Below, piece by piece: positions 1 through 7,683 of a DNA stretch of 14,270 bases. The position numbers and the translations under genes are program-made. The DNA comes from DATJHM01 sp035493895 (GTDB lineage: Bacteria; Chloroflexota; Ktedonobacteria; Ktedonobacterales; Ktedonobacteraceae). The stretch spans positions 1 through 14,270 of the forward strand of contig DATJHM010000216.1 in assembly GCA_035493895.1 (NCBI GenBank), in the 5' to 3' direction. The notes under the pieces were generated by a model. That model had not been told where the DNA came from, did not search any database, and worked only from the letters and a program-made list of their open reading frames with translations. Every line of letters starts with the position of its first letter. Position 1 is the stretch's first letter.

Positions 1-1024
1 AAAGCGCATTGGGCGCGGCATTGAGCTCCGCGCCGAGCAGATGACGCCCATTGCGCCTCGCCGAGAAGACCATACAATAGCCGGAAGCATCGCTGGTACC
101 GGTCTTCACACCATCCATTCCCTGATAGACTCCCAGCAAACCATTGCCATTTGCCCAGGTATACAAATGCGTATGCAGAGTCGCAGGAACCGTGTATTTT
201 TGCTGCCCGACAATCTGCGCAAATACAGCATTGCGCATCGCATAGCGCGCCAGATAGGTCAGATCTGCGGCACTGGAGTAATGGTCCGGTGCAGGAAAGC
301 CGTGGGGATTGCTAAAATGCGTATCATGCAATTGGAGTGCCTGCGCTTTGGCGTTCATCATCGCAACAAAATTCGCCGTTGACCCGCCAATCGTATGGGC
401 AATCACCACCGCCGCATCGCTGCCAGAGGGCAACAACAGACCATACAACAAATCGCGCAACTTCATCTGATCGCCCGCCTGGAGAAACGCGATGCTCATG
501 CCAGCAGGGACCTCATCGAGTTCCGCTTGCTGGATCGTCACGACCTCATCGAGATTATTCGCATGCTCGATTGCCACAATTGCCGTCATCATTTTTGTCG
601 TACTGGCAATTGCTAAGTGAGCATGGCTATTCTTTTCAAAAAGCACCTTGCCCGTGGCATCATCAAGCAGAAAAGCCGCCTCACTGTTCACGATAGGCGT
701 GGGTGTGGGGGAAGGGATCATCGTAGGGGAAGGAGTAGCGGCAGGGGAAGGCGTTGCCATGGGAGAAGGGATCGCTGTGGGCACCATCGTAGGAGTGGGA
801 GTGGGTGTAGGCACCATCGTGGGGGTCGGAGTTGGCGTAGGAGGCATGGTAGGGGTAGGAGAAGGTTCCTCTGTAGACATAGGTTGCGTCGTCGGCGTCT
901 GACCCTTTCCCGAGGCAATCGGCGTCTGCTGCCCGGGAAGCAGTTCCGAAATAAGCAATGCAGAACAGCCGATCATTGCCAGTAATATGATCACAGCCAA
1001 CGCAAGAAGAACGCGCTGTTGCAT
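1..1024 (-). CDS. D-alanyl-D-alanine carboxypeptidase, PBP5/DacF type (3' end outside window)
   Basis: A serine DD-peptidase that would trim the terminal D-Ala from peptidoglycan stem peptides outside the cytoplasmic membrane. 341 codons are visible and the frame is still open at base 2, so the C-terminus is missing. Seen: a hydrophobic N-terminus (residues 4-20) ending in MIGC, a possible though imperfect lipobox with Cys20; a Pro/Thr/Ser-rich linker at about 50-110; then the catalytic domain. The active-site motifs are STTK (Ser141 nucleophile, Lys144), SGS at 200-202 where the family usually has SxN, and KTGT at 307-310. The start is the ATG at 1024, with GGAG ten bases upstream. Class A DD-carboxypeptidases usually have a C-terminal membrane anchor; here an N-terminal anchor plus long linker would hold the enzyme away from the membrane. 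It is divergent to the 1460 gene. The family call is firm; lipidation is uncertain. Confidence 0.93.
   Translation of the reverse strand, partial: MQQRVLLALAVIILLAMIGCSALLISELLPGQQTPIASGKGQTPTTQPMSTEEPSPTPTMPPTPTPTPTMVPTPTPTPTMVPTAIPSPMATPSPAATPSPTMIPSPTPTPIVNSEAAFLLDDATGKVLFEKNSHAHLAIASTTKMMTAIVAIEHANNLDEVVTIQQAELDEVPAGMSIAFLQAGDQMKLRDLLYGLLLPSGSDAAVVIAHTIGGSTANFVAMMNAKAQALQLHDTHFSNPHGFPAPDHYSSAADLTYLARYAMRNAVFAQIVGQQKYTVPATLHTHLYTWANGNGLLGVYQGMDGVKTGTSDASGYCMVFSARRNGRHLLGAELNAAPNAL
695..862 (-). repeat. Low-complexity Pro/Thr/Ser linker repeat inside the carboxypeptidase gene
   Basis: Codes for residues about 55-110 of the carboxypeptidase. It consists of PTPTPTPTMV-type units, two of them near-exact 30-base tandem copies, followed by looser PSP/ATPSP units. 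Such linkers are typical wall- or surface-spanning spacers in Chloroflexota. Tandem copies of this kind can vary in number between strains. Confidence 0.8.
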
Positions 1025-1190
1025 AAAGAGAGAACTCCAATTCTTTTTTCATCCTAAAATAAGAAAATTTATACATGTACATATGTATTGGCTTTTATCA
1101 ATAAAAACATTGCATATACCGTATTTGCCATGACTTTTTTCTCATCAATACACCATTCGCCTTCTAGCGTATCTCTGCCCACAGAGAAAT

Positions 1191-1219
1191 CGCCTGTATA
1201 GGGAGTATCGATACAGGCG
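1191..1219. other. Inverted repeat in the divergent intergenic region
   Basis: The arms CGCCTGTAT and ATACAGGCG form a perfect 9 bp stem around an 11-base loop. The repeat lies in the 435-base AT-rich gap 1025-1459 between the divergent carboxypeptidase and membrane-protein genes. A second perfect palindrome, GTATCGATAC (1205-1214), overlaps its right part. No T-run follows, so an operator is more likely than a terminator. Apart from this and the -10 candidate at 1342 I see nothing else in the gap. Confidence 0.4.
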
Positions 1220-1341
1220 GCAGGTTCAGCAGGTAACTATCGAGCGGTGTAGTACTTTTCGCCATGTTCTGTTCATAGCGCAGAAGAAAAGTATAACATA
1301 GAAAAAACAACGCATGCTACGTTTCTATAGAGAAGCTGTAG

Positions 1342-1347
1342 TATAAT
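1342..1347 (+). promoter_or_regulatory. Candidate -10 box for the 1460-5156 gene pair
   Basis: An exact TATAAT lies 112 bases upstream of the ATG at 1460. No good -35 hexamer is found 16-18 bases upstream (ACGTTT at 17), so an activator may be needed or the match may be chance in AT-rich DNA. Confidence 0.3.
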
Positions 1348-1459
1348 AAGGCTCTGAGATGCTATTGCTTCATTCGTCCGATGGGAAGCTAGCGAAAAAC
1401 TGGAAATGCTCATCGGTCGGTCGAGATAGTATTCCCACAACGTAGAGAAGGAGGCGGCC

Positions 1460-1915
1460 ATGCGTTATACCATCTTCAGTAGATTCGAGCGTAGACTGGC
1501 TTTATTGGCCGGAATCATTAATCTGATTGTTGGCCTCGGTTTTTTCTTTTTGCCAGAGCTGCACTTGCCTTTCTGGCCCACGGAGATTCCGCCCATCCTG
1601 GATCGCTTCATCGGCGCGATTATCATTGGCAACGGCATGGGGGCCATCTCGCTCTCCACACAACAGGAATGGGCACGCGTACGCCCTCTGGCACTGGTCG
1701 CCGTGGTCTACGGCACGCTGGTCGCTTTAGCGCTTCTCTACCATCTTCTCTGGCTCAAGGCAGCCTCTTTTTTCTGGTTCTATTTCTCTTTTGATGTCCC
1801 ATTTCTGCTCGTCTTTTATGGATTATTTATTTATCACGATCTCATACCCCTTCTCTTCTACCGTTCAAAATCAACAGCTACTTCACTGGACCGCAATGTT
1901 AGCACCACTCGTTGA
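1460..1915 (+). CDS. Small four-helix integral membrane protein, function unknown
   Basis: A 151-residue protein with four predicted membrane segments at about 12-32, 48-66, 77-99 and 103-127. The N-terminus is basic (FERR) and the C-terminal tail is hydrophilic. The start is well supported: AGGAGG lies seven bases before the ATG at 1460. No catalytic or transport motif can be recognised. The last 20 bases overlap the start of the large LuxR-type regulator in another frame, so the two are probably cotranscribed and translationally coupled. A sensory or signal-relay role with that regulator is conceivable from position alone; the sequence itself does not show one. Confidence 0.85.
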   Translation: MRYTIFSRFERRLALLAGIINLIVGLGFFFLPELHLPFWPTEIPPILDRFIGAIIIGNGMGAISLSTQQEWARVRPLALVAVVYGTLVALALLYHLLWLKAASFFWFYFSFDVPFLLVFYGLFIYHDLIPLLFYRSKSTATSLDRNVSTTR

Positions 1916-4900
1916 TCCGTCATTTCAACCCGAACAGGATGCGCCTCTTCTCCCTCTTGTGGGACGCACGATGGAAATGCAGATGCTCAGCAATCTGCTC
2001 ACCACGATCTGCGCTGACGCACCCATGGGCCCACGCGCTCTGACCATCAGCGGCGAGATGGGCATCGGCAAGACGTTTCTGCTCGCAAAAATCTGCGCGA
2101 TGGCACGAGAGCGCCATGTTCGTGTGCTCGAAATACGCGCCTACGAATATAGCCAGCCCTTCCCTTACTTCCCTTTCATCGAGCTACTACGCAAACTATT
2201 TCGCAGAAGCTCAACGGACCAGCTACGCTTCTATACCGGCTTATCCCATACGCATGAAACGTTCTCTTCTCCAGAGCAAATCTCACCACTGGGCATTCCG
2301 CTGATCACGTCCCTCGCACGTCTCTTTCCTGAACTGCCCGCACTCCTGCATGTCCAGCCGTTCGCGGAGATTCTGCCAGCGGACCAGGAAAAATTTCGTC
2401 TCTTTGATGCACTGGCAACTATTTTTGAACGCCTTGCCACGCAAGAACCGCTGCTTCTCTGCATAGACAATCTACAATGGATGGATAGCACGAGCCTGGA
2501 GCTATTGCTCTATCTCATCATTCGCCTGCGCACGAGCCAGGTCGCGCTGCTTGGCGCGACCCGCCCGCCACAGAGCAGACCAGAGCAGGATGATCCAGCC
2601 GCCCAACGGGCTACGCGTGCGCTCATGGAGCTGATGCAGCAGGGGATGTGGTTTCCGCTCCCGCTGGGTCCGCTGAGCAGGGAGGAGATGGGCGAGCATA
2701 TACACACGCTACTGCCGGGTCCGCAATCTGCGCAGGTGGTCGAGTATTTACTGAACTGTGCAGAGGGCAATCCATTTTTCCTGGAAGAGTTAGTCCGTAC
2801 CTTGAGTCTCAATACGCATCTTTTCCAGCATAAAGGAACGTGGATGCTGAAGCCATCGGCTTCGCTTTCTCTGCCCGCAAGCATTCTCTCGCTCGTCGAT
2901 CAACGTCTGCAACACGTCAGCCCTGCCTGCCTGGAGATCCTGGCCATTGCTTCCCTCTTTGGCCGAACGTTTCCCAGAGACGCTCTTCTGCTGACGATAG
3001 AGATGGAACAGGGCAAGAAGGAACGAGAAGTGCAGATGCTCCTGGATGAAGCCATGCAGGCCTCGCTGATCGCGCCTGGAGCGGAGCAGGAACGCGAGCC
3101 ATCTCCTGACCGGTCAGAGATCGCCTTCTCGGTCACCCGCTCACACTATCAGTTTTGTCGGGGCATCTTCTACGAGGTGCTGCAACACAGGCTCCCGGCC
3201 CCGCGCGTACGTGCTCTCCACCAGAACATCGGGCAGGCGTTAGAGCACTATTACGCGCACGAAGCACTCAGGCATGCCGCCGAGTTAGCTGCGCACTATG
3301 CCGCCAGCAATGATCGTGTCGCAACCCTGCGCTGGAGCTTACAGGCAGGCGAAGAGGCGGCACACCAGCAGGCGCATCAACTCGCCATCCGCCACTTTCG
3401 TCTGGTTCTGCAACTATGTGCAGAAGGCGTGACCCTTCCGCCACTCTCAGAGATCATCATTCCTTCTCGTGCTGAGCTTTCTTTTATGATTGGCGAACTC
3501 TGGTTTCGGCTCGGTGAGCTGAAATCGGCAGCCGAGGCTTTCCAGCAAGCACTCGAACAGCCAGCACAGCTCGTCTCCTTACTGCGGGCACGACTGCATC
3601 GGGCACTCGCGGACATCTATCGCATGCAGGCACGCTACGATCAGGCGCTCTCACACCTGCAAGCGGCCAGCGCACTCCTGGCCGAGACAGCCACCGATAC
3701 CATCACAATAGAACAGCACCTTCCCTGGCCTTTCCAGCGAGCCACCTCTACCGCGACCGTGCTGACGCCAGCATGCTTGAGCGATGTCGAGCATATCCTC
3801 CTGCTCCAGGCTCAGGCGACCCTTGATATTCTGCTGAACCATCCCGCGCAGGCAGAAGAGGGATTATGGAAAGCGCATCAACTCGCCACGACGCTGGGTG
3901 ACCGGAGCAGTCAGGCATTCTCGCTCCATCTGCTCGGCTGGGTGTATGGCTGGGGCGAGCGTATTCATGATGCCATCCGTTTACAGCAGCAGGCCCACGA
4001 ACTCTATATTGCCATTGGTGACCCGTTCCGCGCCGCGCTCGGTGCTCAGGGTCTCGGTATCGTCCATCAGGCGCTCGGCGAAATGGATGCGGCCAATCTC
4101 CACACGGAGCGAGGCTTTGCGCTGGCCCGGCAATATGGAGTTCGTCAGGTGCTCGGCTGGCTCTACTGGAATCAGGGGATGCAGGCACTGATGCAGGGAG
4201 ATTGGGAGAACTGCGCGGCTCGCCTGCAACAGGCGCTGCATGAGGCACAGGCGGACGAGAATACGCGGCTCATGCCGGTAGTGCGCCAGGCGCAGGCGAT
4301 GTTATCCTGGAAACGCGGTTTGTGGCCGGAAGCGGAACGTTATTTTGAAGATGCGCTGCAAGCTGCCAGGAACACAGATTGGTTTCCCAGCTCGGTTGCC
4401 CTGTATGGACACTTCCTGGCCGTGACGGGACGGAGAGCGGCTGCGCGCATCCAGCTTGAGCGTGCGCAAGCGCTACCTGAGCCATCAGGATTTTCCGGCA
4501 GCTTCTTTATCCCATTTCTCGCGGAAGGCTATCTGCACCTCGATACCGTCGAGATGGCGACCCCCTACTTTGCGCGCCTGAGCAAATTGGAGGGTTTCCT
4601 CTACTATGGTCTCTCAGTGGATCGTGTTCTGGGCGAACTCGCCGTGAGCGCGAGAGACTGGGAAGCAGCCAAACGCTCTTTTGCCCATGGCTTACAGATC
4701 TGCCGTCGCGCCAACAACCAACCGGAGACGGCGGCCATTCTCTATGAGCAGGCGCGTATGGCGATCATACAGGAAGCGGCAACAGCGCATATCCGCGCCC
4801 TTTGTGAGCAGGCAAAGAGCCTGTTTCTCCAGTATGATATGCAACGAGCAGCCGCGCTGGTAGATACGCTTCTGGATGGTATCCAGGATCTCGAACCAGA

Positions 4901-5156
4901 GGCGCAAGCCATCTCACCGTCACGTAAACTGGCAACATCTTACACCTCCGATTTCATGTTCCATACAAAATTGACGAAGCGAGAACGAGAGGTTCTGCAA
5001 CTGGTCGCCGAGGGGCATACCGATCGGGAAGTTGCCGACGTTCTCGTTCTCAGTCACCGCACCGTCCATCGCCACCTGAGCAATATCTTCATCAAACTGG
5101 ATGTTCCTGGCCGCGCATCTGCTGTCGCCTACGCCATCAGGCATGGTCTGGTCTGA
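1896..5156 (+). CDS. Large ATP-binding LuxR-family transcriptional regulator (LAL/MalT-like)
   Basis: A cytoplasmic signal-integrating transcription activator of 1086 residues. Seen: an N-terminal STAND-type ATPase with Walker A GEMGIGKT (53-60), Walker B LLLCIDNLQWMD (186-197) and a sensor-like LLGATRP (218-224). A long helical region at about 440-1000 has TPR-like repeats (for example near residue 523). A C-terminal LuxR helix-turn-helix spans 1026-1086, opening LTKREREVLQ and with recognition helix around SHRTVHRHLSN. In the LAL family, ligand and ATP binding to the N-terminal and TPR parts drives oligomerisation and DNA binding. The frame is open further upstream to 1791, but that part lies inside the membrane-protein gene; the ATG at 1896 fits best, giving a 20-base overlap. 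Its Shine-Dalgarno is weak, consistent with coupling. Target genes cannot be deduced. It ends 21 bases from the convergent trio. Confidence 0.95.
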   Translation: MLAPLVDPSFQPEQDAPLLPLVGRTMEMQMLSNLLTTICADAPMGPRALTISGEMGIGKTFLLAKICAMARERHVRVLEIRAYEYSQPFPYFPFIELLRKLFRRSSTDQLRFYTGLSHTHETFSSPEQISPLGIPLITSLARLFPELPALLHVQPFAEILPADQEKFRLFDALATIFERLATQEPLLLCIDNLQWMDSTSLELLLYLIIRLRTSQVALLGATRPPQSRPEQDDPAAQRATRALMELMQQGMWFPLPLGPLSREEMGEHIHTLLPGPQSAQVVEYLLNCAEGNPFFLEELVRTLSLNTHLFQHKGTWMLKPSASLSLPASILSLVDQRLQHVSPACLEILAIASLFGRTFPRDALLLTIEMEQGKKEREVQMLLDEAMQASLIAPGAEQEREPSPDRSEIAFSVTRSHYQFCRGIFYEVLQHRLPAPRVRALHQNIGQALEHYYAHEALRHAAELAAHYAASNDRVATLRWSLQAGEEAAHQQAHQLAIRHFRLVLQLCAEGVTLPPLSEIIIPSRAELSFMIGELWFRLGELKSAAEAFQQALEQPAQLVSLLRARLHRALADIYRMQARYDQALSHLQAASALLAETATDTITIEQHLPWPFQRATSTATVLTPACLSDVEHILLLQAQATLDILLNHPAQAEEGLWKAHQLATTLGDRSSQAFSLHLLGWVYGWGERIHDAIRLQQQAHELYIAIGDPFRAALGAQGLGIVHQALGEMDAANLHTERGFALARQYGVRQVLGWLYWNQGMQALMQGDWENCAARLQQALHEAQADENTRLMPVVRQAQAMLSWKRGLWPEAERYFEDALQAARNTDWFPSSVALYGHFLAVTGRRAAARIQLERAQALPEPSGFSGSFFIPFLAEGYLHLDTVEMATPYFARLSKLEGFLYYGLSVDRVLGELAVSARDWEAAKRSFAHGLQICRRANNQPETAAILYEQARMAIIQEAATAHIRALCEQAKSLFLQYDMQRAAALVDTLLDGIQDLEPEAQAISPSRKLATSYTSDFMFHTKLTKREREVLQLVAEGHTDREVADVLVLSHRTVHRHLSNIFIKLDVPGRASAVAYAIRHGLV

Positions 5157-5177
5157 TGGCGTCACTTTCGCAGATCG

Positions 5178-5897
5178 TCAAATGACAGGCAACGTCTGCC
5201 CATCAGTCATCGCCTGCGGCCCACCATGAAAAGCGGTAATCCCCCCATCAAAGGGCGTACCGGCCAGCGTGGGATCATTCAGCACCTGCCGCGCACTCGC
5301 CACACCATCAAACCATATCCCCACATGCTCGAGCTGAATACCAGAAGCATCGCCCGACTGATCAGCCGAGGTGACGGGATGACGATTATCAGCGGCAAAG
5401 GCGACGAATGTGATCAGGTGGAAGGTCGATTCGCCCGTACCATCCTCACGTGTAATCACATCGCCGACATATTCAGCGTGCCCAAAGGGTTTGGCTGAAA
5501 TCTCGACAAAGAAGACGGTGAATTTGACATTGGGCGGCATCTTTTGCACATCGACCGTCACGGCATCAAAATCGTTCGCCTTTGTATTCTGAAAGACCGT
5601 CACGACTCCGCTGGCATCGGGAAATTTCGCTTTGATGCCGCTCGGGAACAACGGGAACTGCACAATCAGCGTAGGATCAATCGAGGCCAGCACCTTTACG
5701 GTGGGCGCAACCTTGCCAAAATCTGGCGTGCGCAAAGGTGGCGGCGTCTGCGGAAAACGTGCCTGCGTGCCACCCGTCACGGCGGTTCCGGTGGCAGAAC
5801 CGGTGGGTGTTGTGGGGACGTTCTCGGTTGCACAGGCCCCTAGCAACAGGCTCAACAGGGTCAGGACAATGTAGAGATGTAGAGATCGCTTGTTCAA
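5178..5897 (-). CDS. Putative lipoprotein, third member of a tandem paralogous trio, unknown function
   Basis: A 239-residue exported protein. The N-terminus MNKRSLHLYI plus a hydrophobic stretch ends in LGAC, a canonical lipobox with Cys22, followed by a Thr/Pro-rich spacer. The rest is the shared trio domain: VQFPLFPSGIKAKFPDASG, VTVDVQKMPP, FFVEISAKPFGHAEY, then DQSGDASGIQLEHVGIWFD and a C-terminal GPQAMTDGQTLPVI. The chosen start is TTG at 5897, because AGGAGG lies six bases upstream; an ATG at 5902 in another frame stops after two codons. The open frame reaches further upstream to 5939, but that would overlap the preceding gene and leave this Shine-Dalgarno unused. It lies 16 bases after the second paralogue, so it is the last gene of an operon. 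I do not recognise a named family; a beta-rich extracytoplasmic domain is a guess. Confidence 0.85.
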   Translation of the reverse strand: MNKRSLHLYIVLTLLSLLLGACATENVPTTPTGSATGTAVTGGTQARFPQTPPPLRTPDFGKVAPTVKVLASIDPTLIVQFPLFPSGIKAKFPDASGVVTVFQNTKANDFDAVTVDVQKMPPNVKFTVFFVEISAKPFGHAEYVGDVITREDGTGESTFHLITFVAFAADNRHPVTSADQSGDASGIQLEHVGIWFDGVASARQVLNDPTLAGTPFDGGITAFHGGPQAMTDGQTLPVI

Positions 5898-5913
5898 TGC
5901 ATTCCTCCTTTCT

Positions 5914-6639
5914 TTAAAACACAGGAGCGTCCTGTCCATCGGTCATCGCCTGCGGTCCAGCATGCAGAGGAGGACTTCCGCCATCAAAAATGGTCCCGGT
6001 GAGCGTGGTATCGTTGAGCACCTCCTGCGCGTCGATCAGGGACGAAAACCACATGCCCATATGTTCCAGATTGATGCCGGACGTGGTCCCTTCCTGGTCC
6101 TGAGAGGTGCCGGGATTGCGTGCATCCATGGCAAAAGCGACCAGCGTGATCACATGAAAGATGCTCTCACCGCTACCATCGCCGCGCGTGGTCAGGTCGG
6201 CCACATACTGCACATTGCCAAAGGGTTTGTTTGCCAGCTCAATAAAAAAGATCGTAAACGTAATATTCGGCGGCATCTTCTGCACATCGACGGTTACCGT
6301 ATCGGACGTACTATCATCGCGATCGCCGCGCACGATCGTCACCAGTGCGGTCGCGTCAGGGAATGCCTGCTTGATACCGCTCGGGAAGAGGGGAAATTGT
6401 ACGATGGTCGTAGGGGCAAGTGTATTGACGATCTTGACTGAGGGGGCAAGCTGTCCGTGCTGCACCATCTGCTTCAGCAATTGTGCGTTCGCGTTGAAAG
6501 CGCTGCTGGCTTGCTGCTGCCGTGGGGCAGCAGAGGCCACCGATCCGCAGAGCACGCTTGCCAGCATAGCGATGAGCAGGAGGAACGGTCCCTTCAGCAC
6601 AGCCAGCGGTGATCGTCGTCTATATTGCAATGTTGACAT
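5914..6639 (-). CDS. Secreted protein, second member of the tandem paralogous trio, unknown function
   Basis: A 241-residue protein. It has a Sec-type signal peptide: basic YRRR, a hydrophobic core at about 14-36 and an Ala-rich cleavage region near VASAA (residues 35-39). The mature part carries the trio signature: IVQFPLFPSGIKQAFPDA, VTVDVQKMPPN, FFIELANKPFGNVQYVAD, TRGDGSGES, and the near-invariant LHAGPQAMTDGQ tail ending PVF. No cysteine occurs at a good lipobox. The ATG at 6639 has AAGGAG seven to eight bases upstream. It is spaced 24 bases from the first paralogue and 16 bases from the third, so one transcript is likely. No enzyme motif is visible. Acidic residues and DGTG/DGSG-like turns might bind a cation, which is only a guess. 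Confidence 0.87.
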   Translation of the reverse strand: MSTLQYRRRSPLAVLKGPFLLLIAMLASVLCGSVASAAPRQQQASSAFNANAQLLKQMVQHGQLAPSVKIVNTLAPTTIVQFPLFPSGIKQAFPDATALVTIVRGDRDDSTSDTVTVDVQKMPPNITFTIFFIELANKPFGNVQYVADLTTRGDGSGESIFHVITLVAFAMDARNPGTSQDQEGTTSGINLEHMGMWFSSLIDAQEVLNDTTLTGTIFDGGSPPLHAGPQAMTDGQDAPVF

Positions 6640-6663
6640 AATAATCTCCTTCTTTATGGCGAG

Positions 6664-7380
6664 CTAGAAAACCGGATCGGTCTGCCCATCGGTCATCGCC
6701 TGCGGTCCAGCGTGGAGAGGGGGGCTGCCGCCATCGAAAGGAGTGCCCTTGAGCGTAGGATCATTCAGCAGCTTCTGCGCATCCTGCAACGAAGAGAACC
6801 ACATCCCGAGATGCTCCAGTTGAATGCCGGAAGCCTCGCCTGACTGATCTTTGGAAACTTCTGGTGCGTCCGAATTGGTGGCAAAAGCGACCAGGGTAAT
6901 GGTCTGGAAGGTCACATCGCCGGTACCATCGCCGCGTGTATGCAGATCGGCCACATACTGCACATGGCCGAACGGCTTATTCGCCGCCTCAATAAAGAAG
7001 ATCGTAAAGGTCGTATCCGGTGGCATATTCTCCACATCCACCGTCACCGTCTCGAACAGGCTCACCTCGGGATTGCCCTGGACAATCGTGACCACGCCCG
7101 TCGCTTTGGGGAATACATTTTTGACGCCGCTGGGGAAGAGCGGAAACTGTACAATAACACTGGGAGCTTGCGAGTTCAGCACCTGCACGGTCGATGCCAG
7201 CTCGTGATTCTGCATGCGCTGTAAAAGCGTTTGCGGTTGAAATGCCTGCATGCGACTCTGCTGCGCATCAACGTGCAATTGTGCAGCGGCAGGATAGACA
7301 TAAAAAGCCACTGCGATACACGCGAGCAGCGGCAACCAGCCCCAACGCATCAGGCGGGCCAGCGTATGATGATGTGTCAT
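6664..7380 (-). CDS. Secreted protein, first member of the tandem paralogous trio, unknown function
   Basis: A 238-residue protein and the promoter-proximal gene of the trio. The signal peptide has a basic region to Arg12, a hydrophobic core at about 13-30 and a likely cleavage site after AAA near residue 33. The mature protein has a helical, Gln-rich N-terminal stretch (QPQTLLQRMQNHELAS), then the shared domain: VIVQFPLFPSGVKNVFPKA, VTVDVENMPPD, FFIEAANKPFGHVQY, TRGDGTG, SKDQSGEASGIQLEHLG and a PLHAGPQAMTDGQ tail. The ATG at 7380 is preceded by GAAGGAG with a five-base T spacer. The gene lies divergent to the amidohydrolase at 7684. I see no homology to a characterised family. Conservation increases towards the C-terminus across the three copies, which suggests the tail is functionally constrained. 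Confidence 0.87.
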   Translation of the reverse strand: MTHHHTLARLMRWGWLPLLACIAVAFYVYPAAAQLHVDAQQSRMQAFQPQTLLQRMQNHELASTVQVLNSQAPSVIVQFPLFPSGVKNVFPKATGVVTIVQGNPEVSLFETVTVDVENMPPDTTFTIFFIEAANKPFGHVQYVADLHTRGDGTGDVTFQTITLVAFATNSDAPEVSKDQSGEASGIQLEHLGMWFSSLQDAQKLLNDPTLKGTPFDGGSPPLHAGPQAMTDGQTDPVF

Positions 7381-7583
7381 AAAAACTCCTTCGAGGACTG
7401 CAAAAATGGAGCACAGGCTTCAAATCTTTTGCAAGCATAGAGCTTTTCTGCCACAAAAACATGCGTAATACTACCCATTTTATGGGATAAAAAAAGCAGC
7501 AGCTCATTCCCTCACACGGCCTCAAAGCTAGCGTGCATATTTATCGTGACACGCCCTCCTGAAATAGGATAGAATAGAATGGA

Positions 7584-7643
7584 ATGGATTCAGACAGAAA
7601 GGCGCGTCGATCTACAATCCATTTTTATGAATTTGCAATCCAT
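7584..7643. promoter_or_regulatory. Three phased AATCCAT half-sites (operator candidate)
   Basis: AATCCAT occurs as a direct repeat at 7616-7622 and 7637-7643 (both extended to CAATCCAT) and inverted as ATGGATT at 7584-7590. The start-to-start spacings are 32 and 21 bases, close to three and two helical turns, so all three would lie on one face of the DNA. The third copy overlaps the candidate -35 region. This is the only notable structure in the 303-base divergent gap 7381-7683, apart from the promoter below and a short CCCAT/ATGGG hairpin near 7476. Confidence 0.4.
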
Positions 7644-7660
7644 CCTTCCATATATAAAAT
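7633..7660 (+). promoter_or_regulatory. Candidate sigma-70-type promoter of the amidohydrolase
   Basis: TTGCAA (7633-7638), 16 bases, then TAAAAT (7655-7660) within TATATAAAAT. The -10 ends 23 bases before the ATG at 7684, leaving a short 5' leader that carries AAGGGA. The match is fair and the position good. Confidence 0.45.
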
Positions 7661-7683
7661 AGAGACAATGAAGGGAAACTAGC

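Noticed and set aside
617..985. Arg/Gly-rich plus-strand frames opposite the carboxypeptidase linker
   Set aside because: They are the antisense reading of the Pro/Thr repeat; the real motifs are all on the minus strand.
1071..1088. AT-rich dyad ATACAT-N6-ATGTAT upstream of the carboxypeptidase
   Set aside because: Short arms in very AT-rich DNA; easily expected by chance, and no matching promoter was found.
1791..1895. Earlier in-frame ATG for the LuxR-type regulator
   Set aside because: It would add 35 residues that are only the shifted frame of the membrane-protein gene; no ribosome site is seen.
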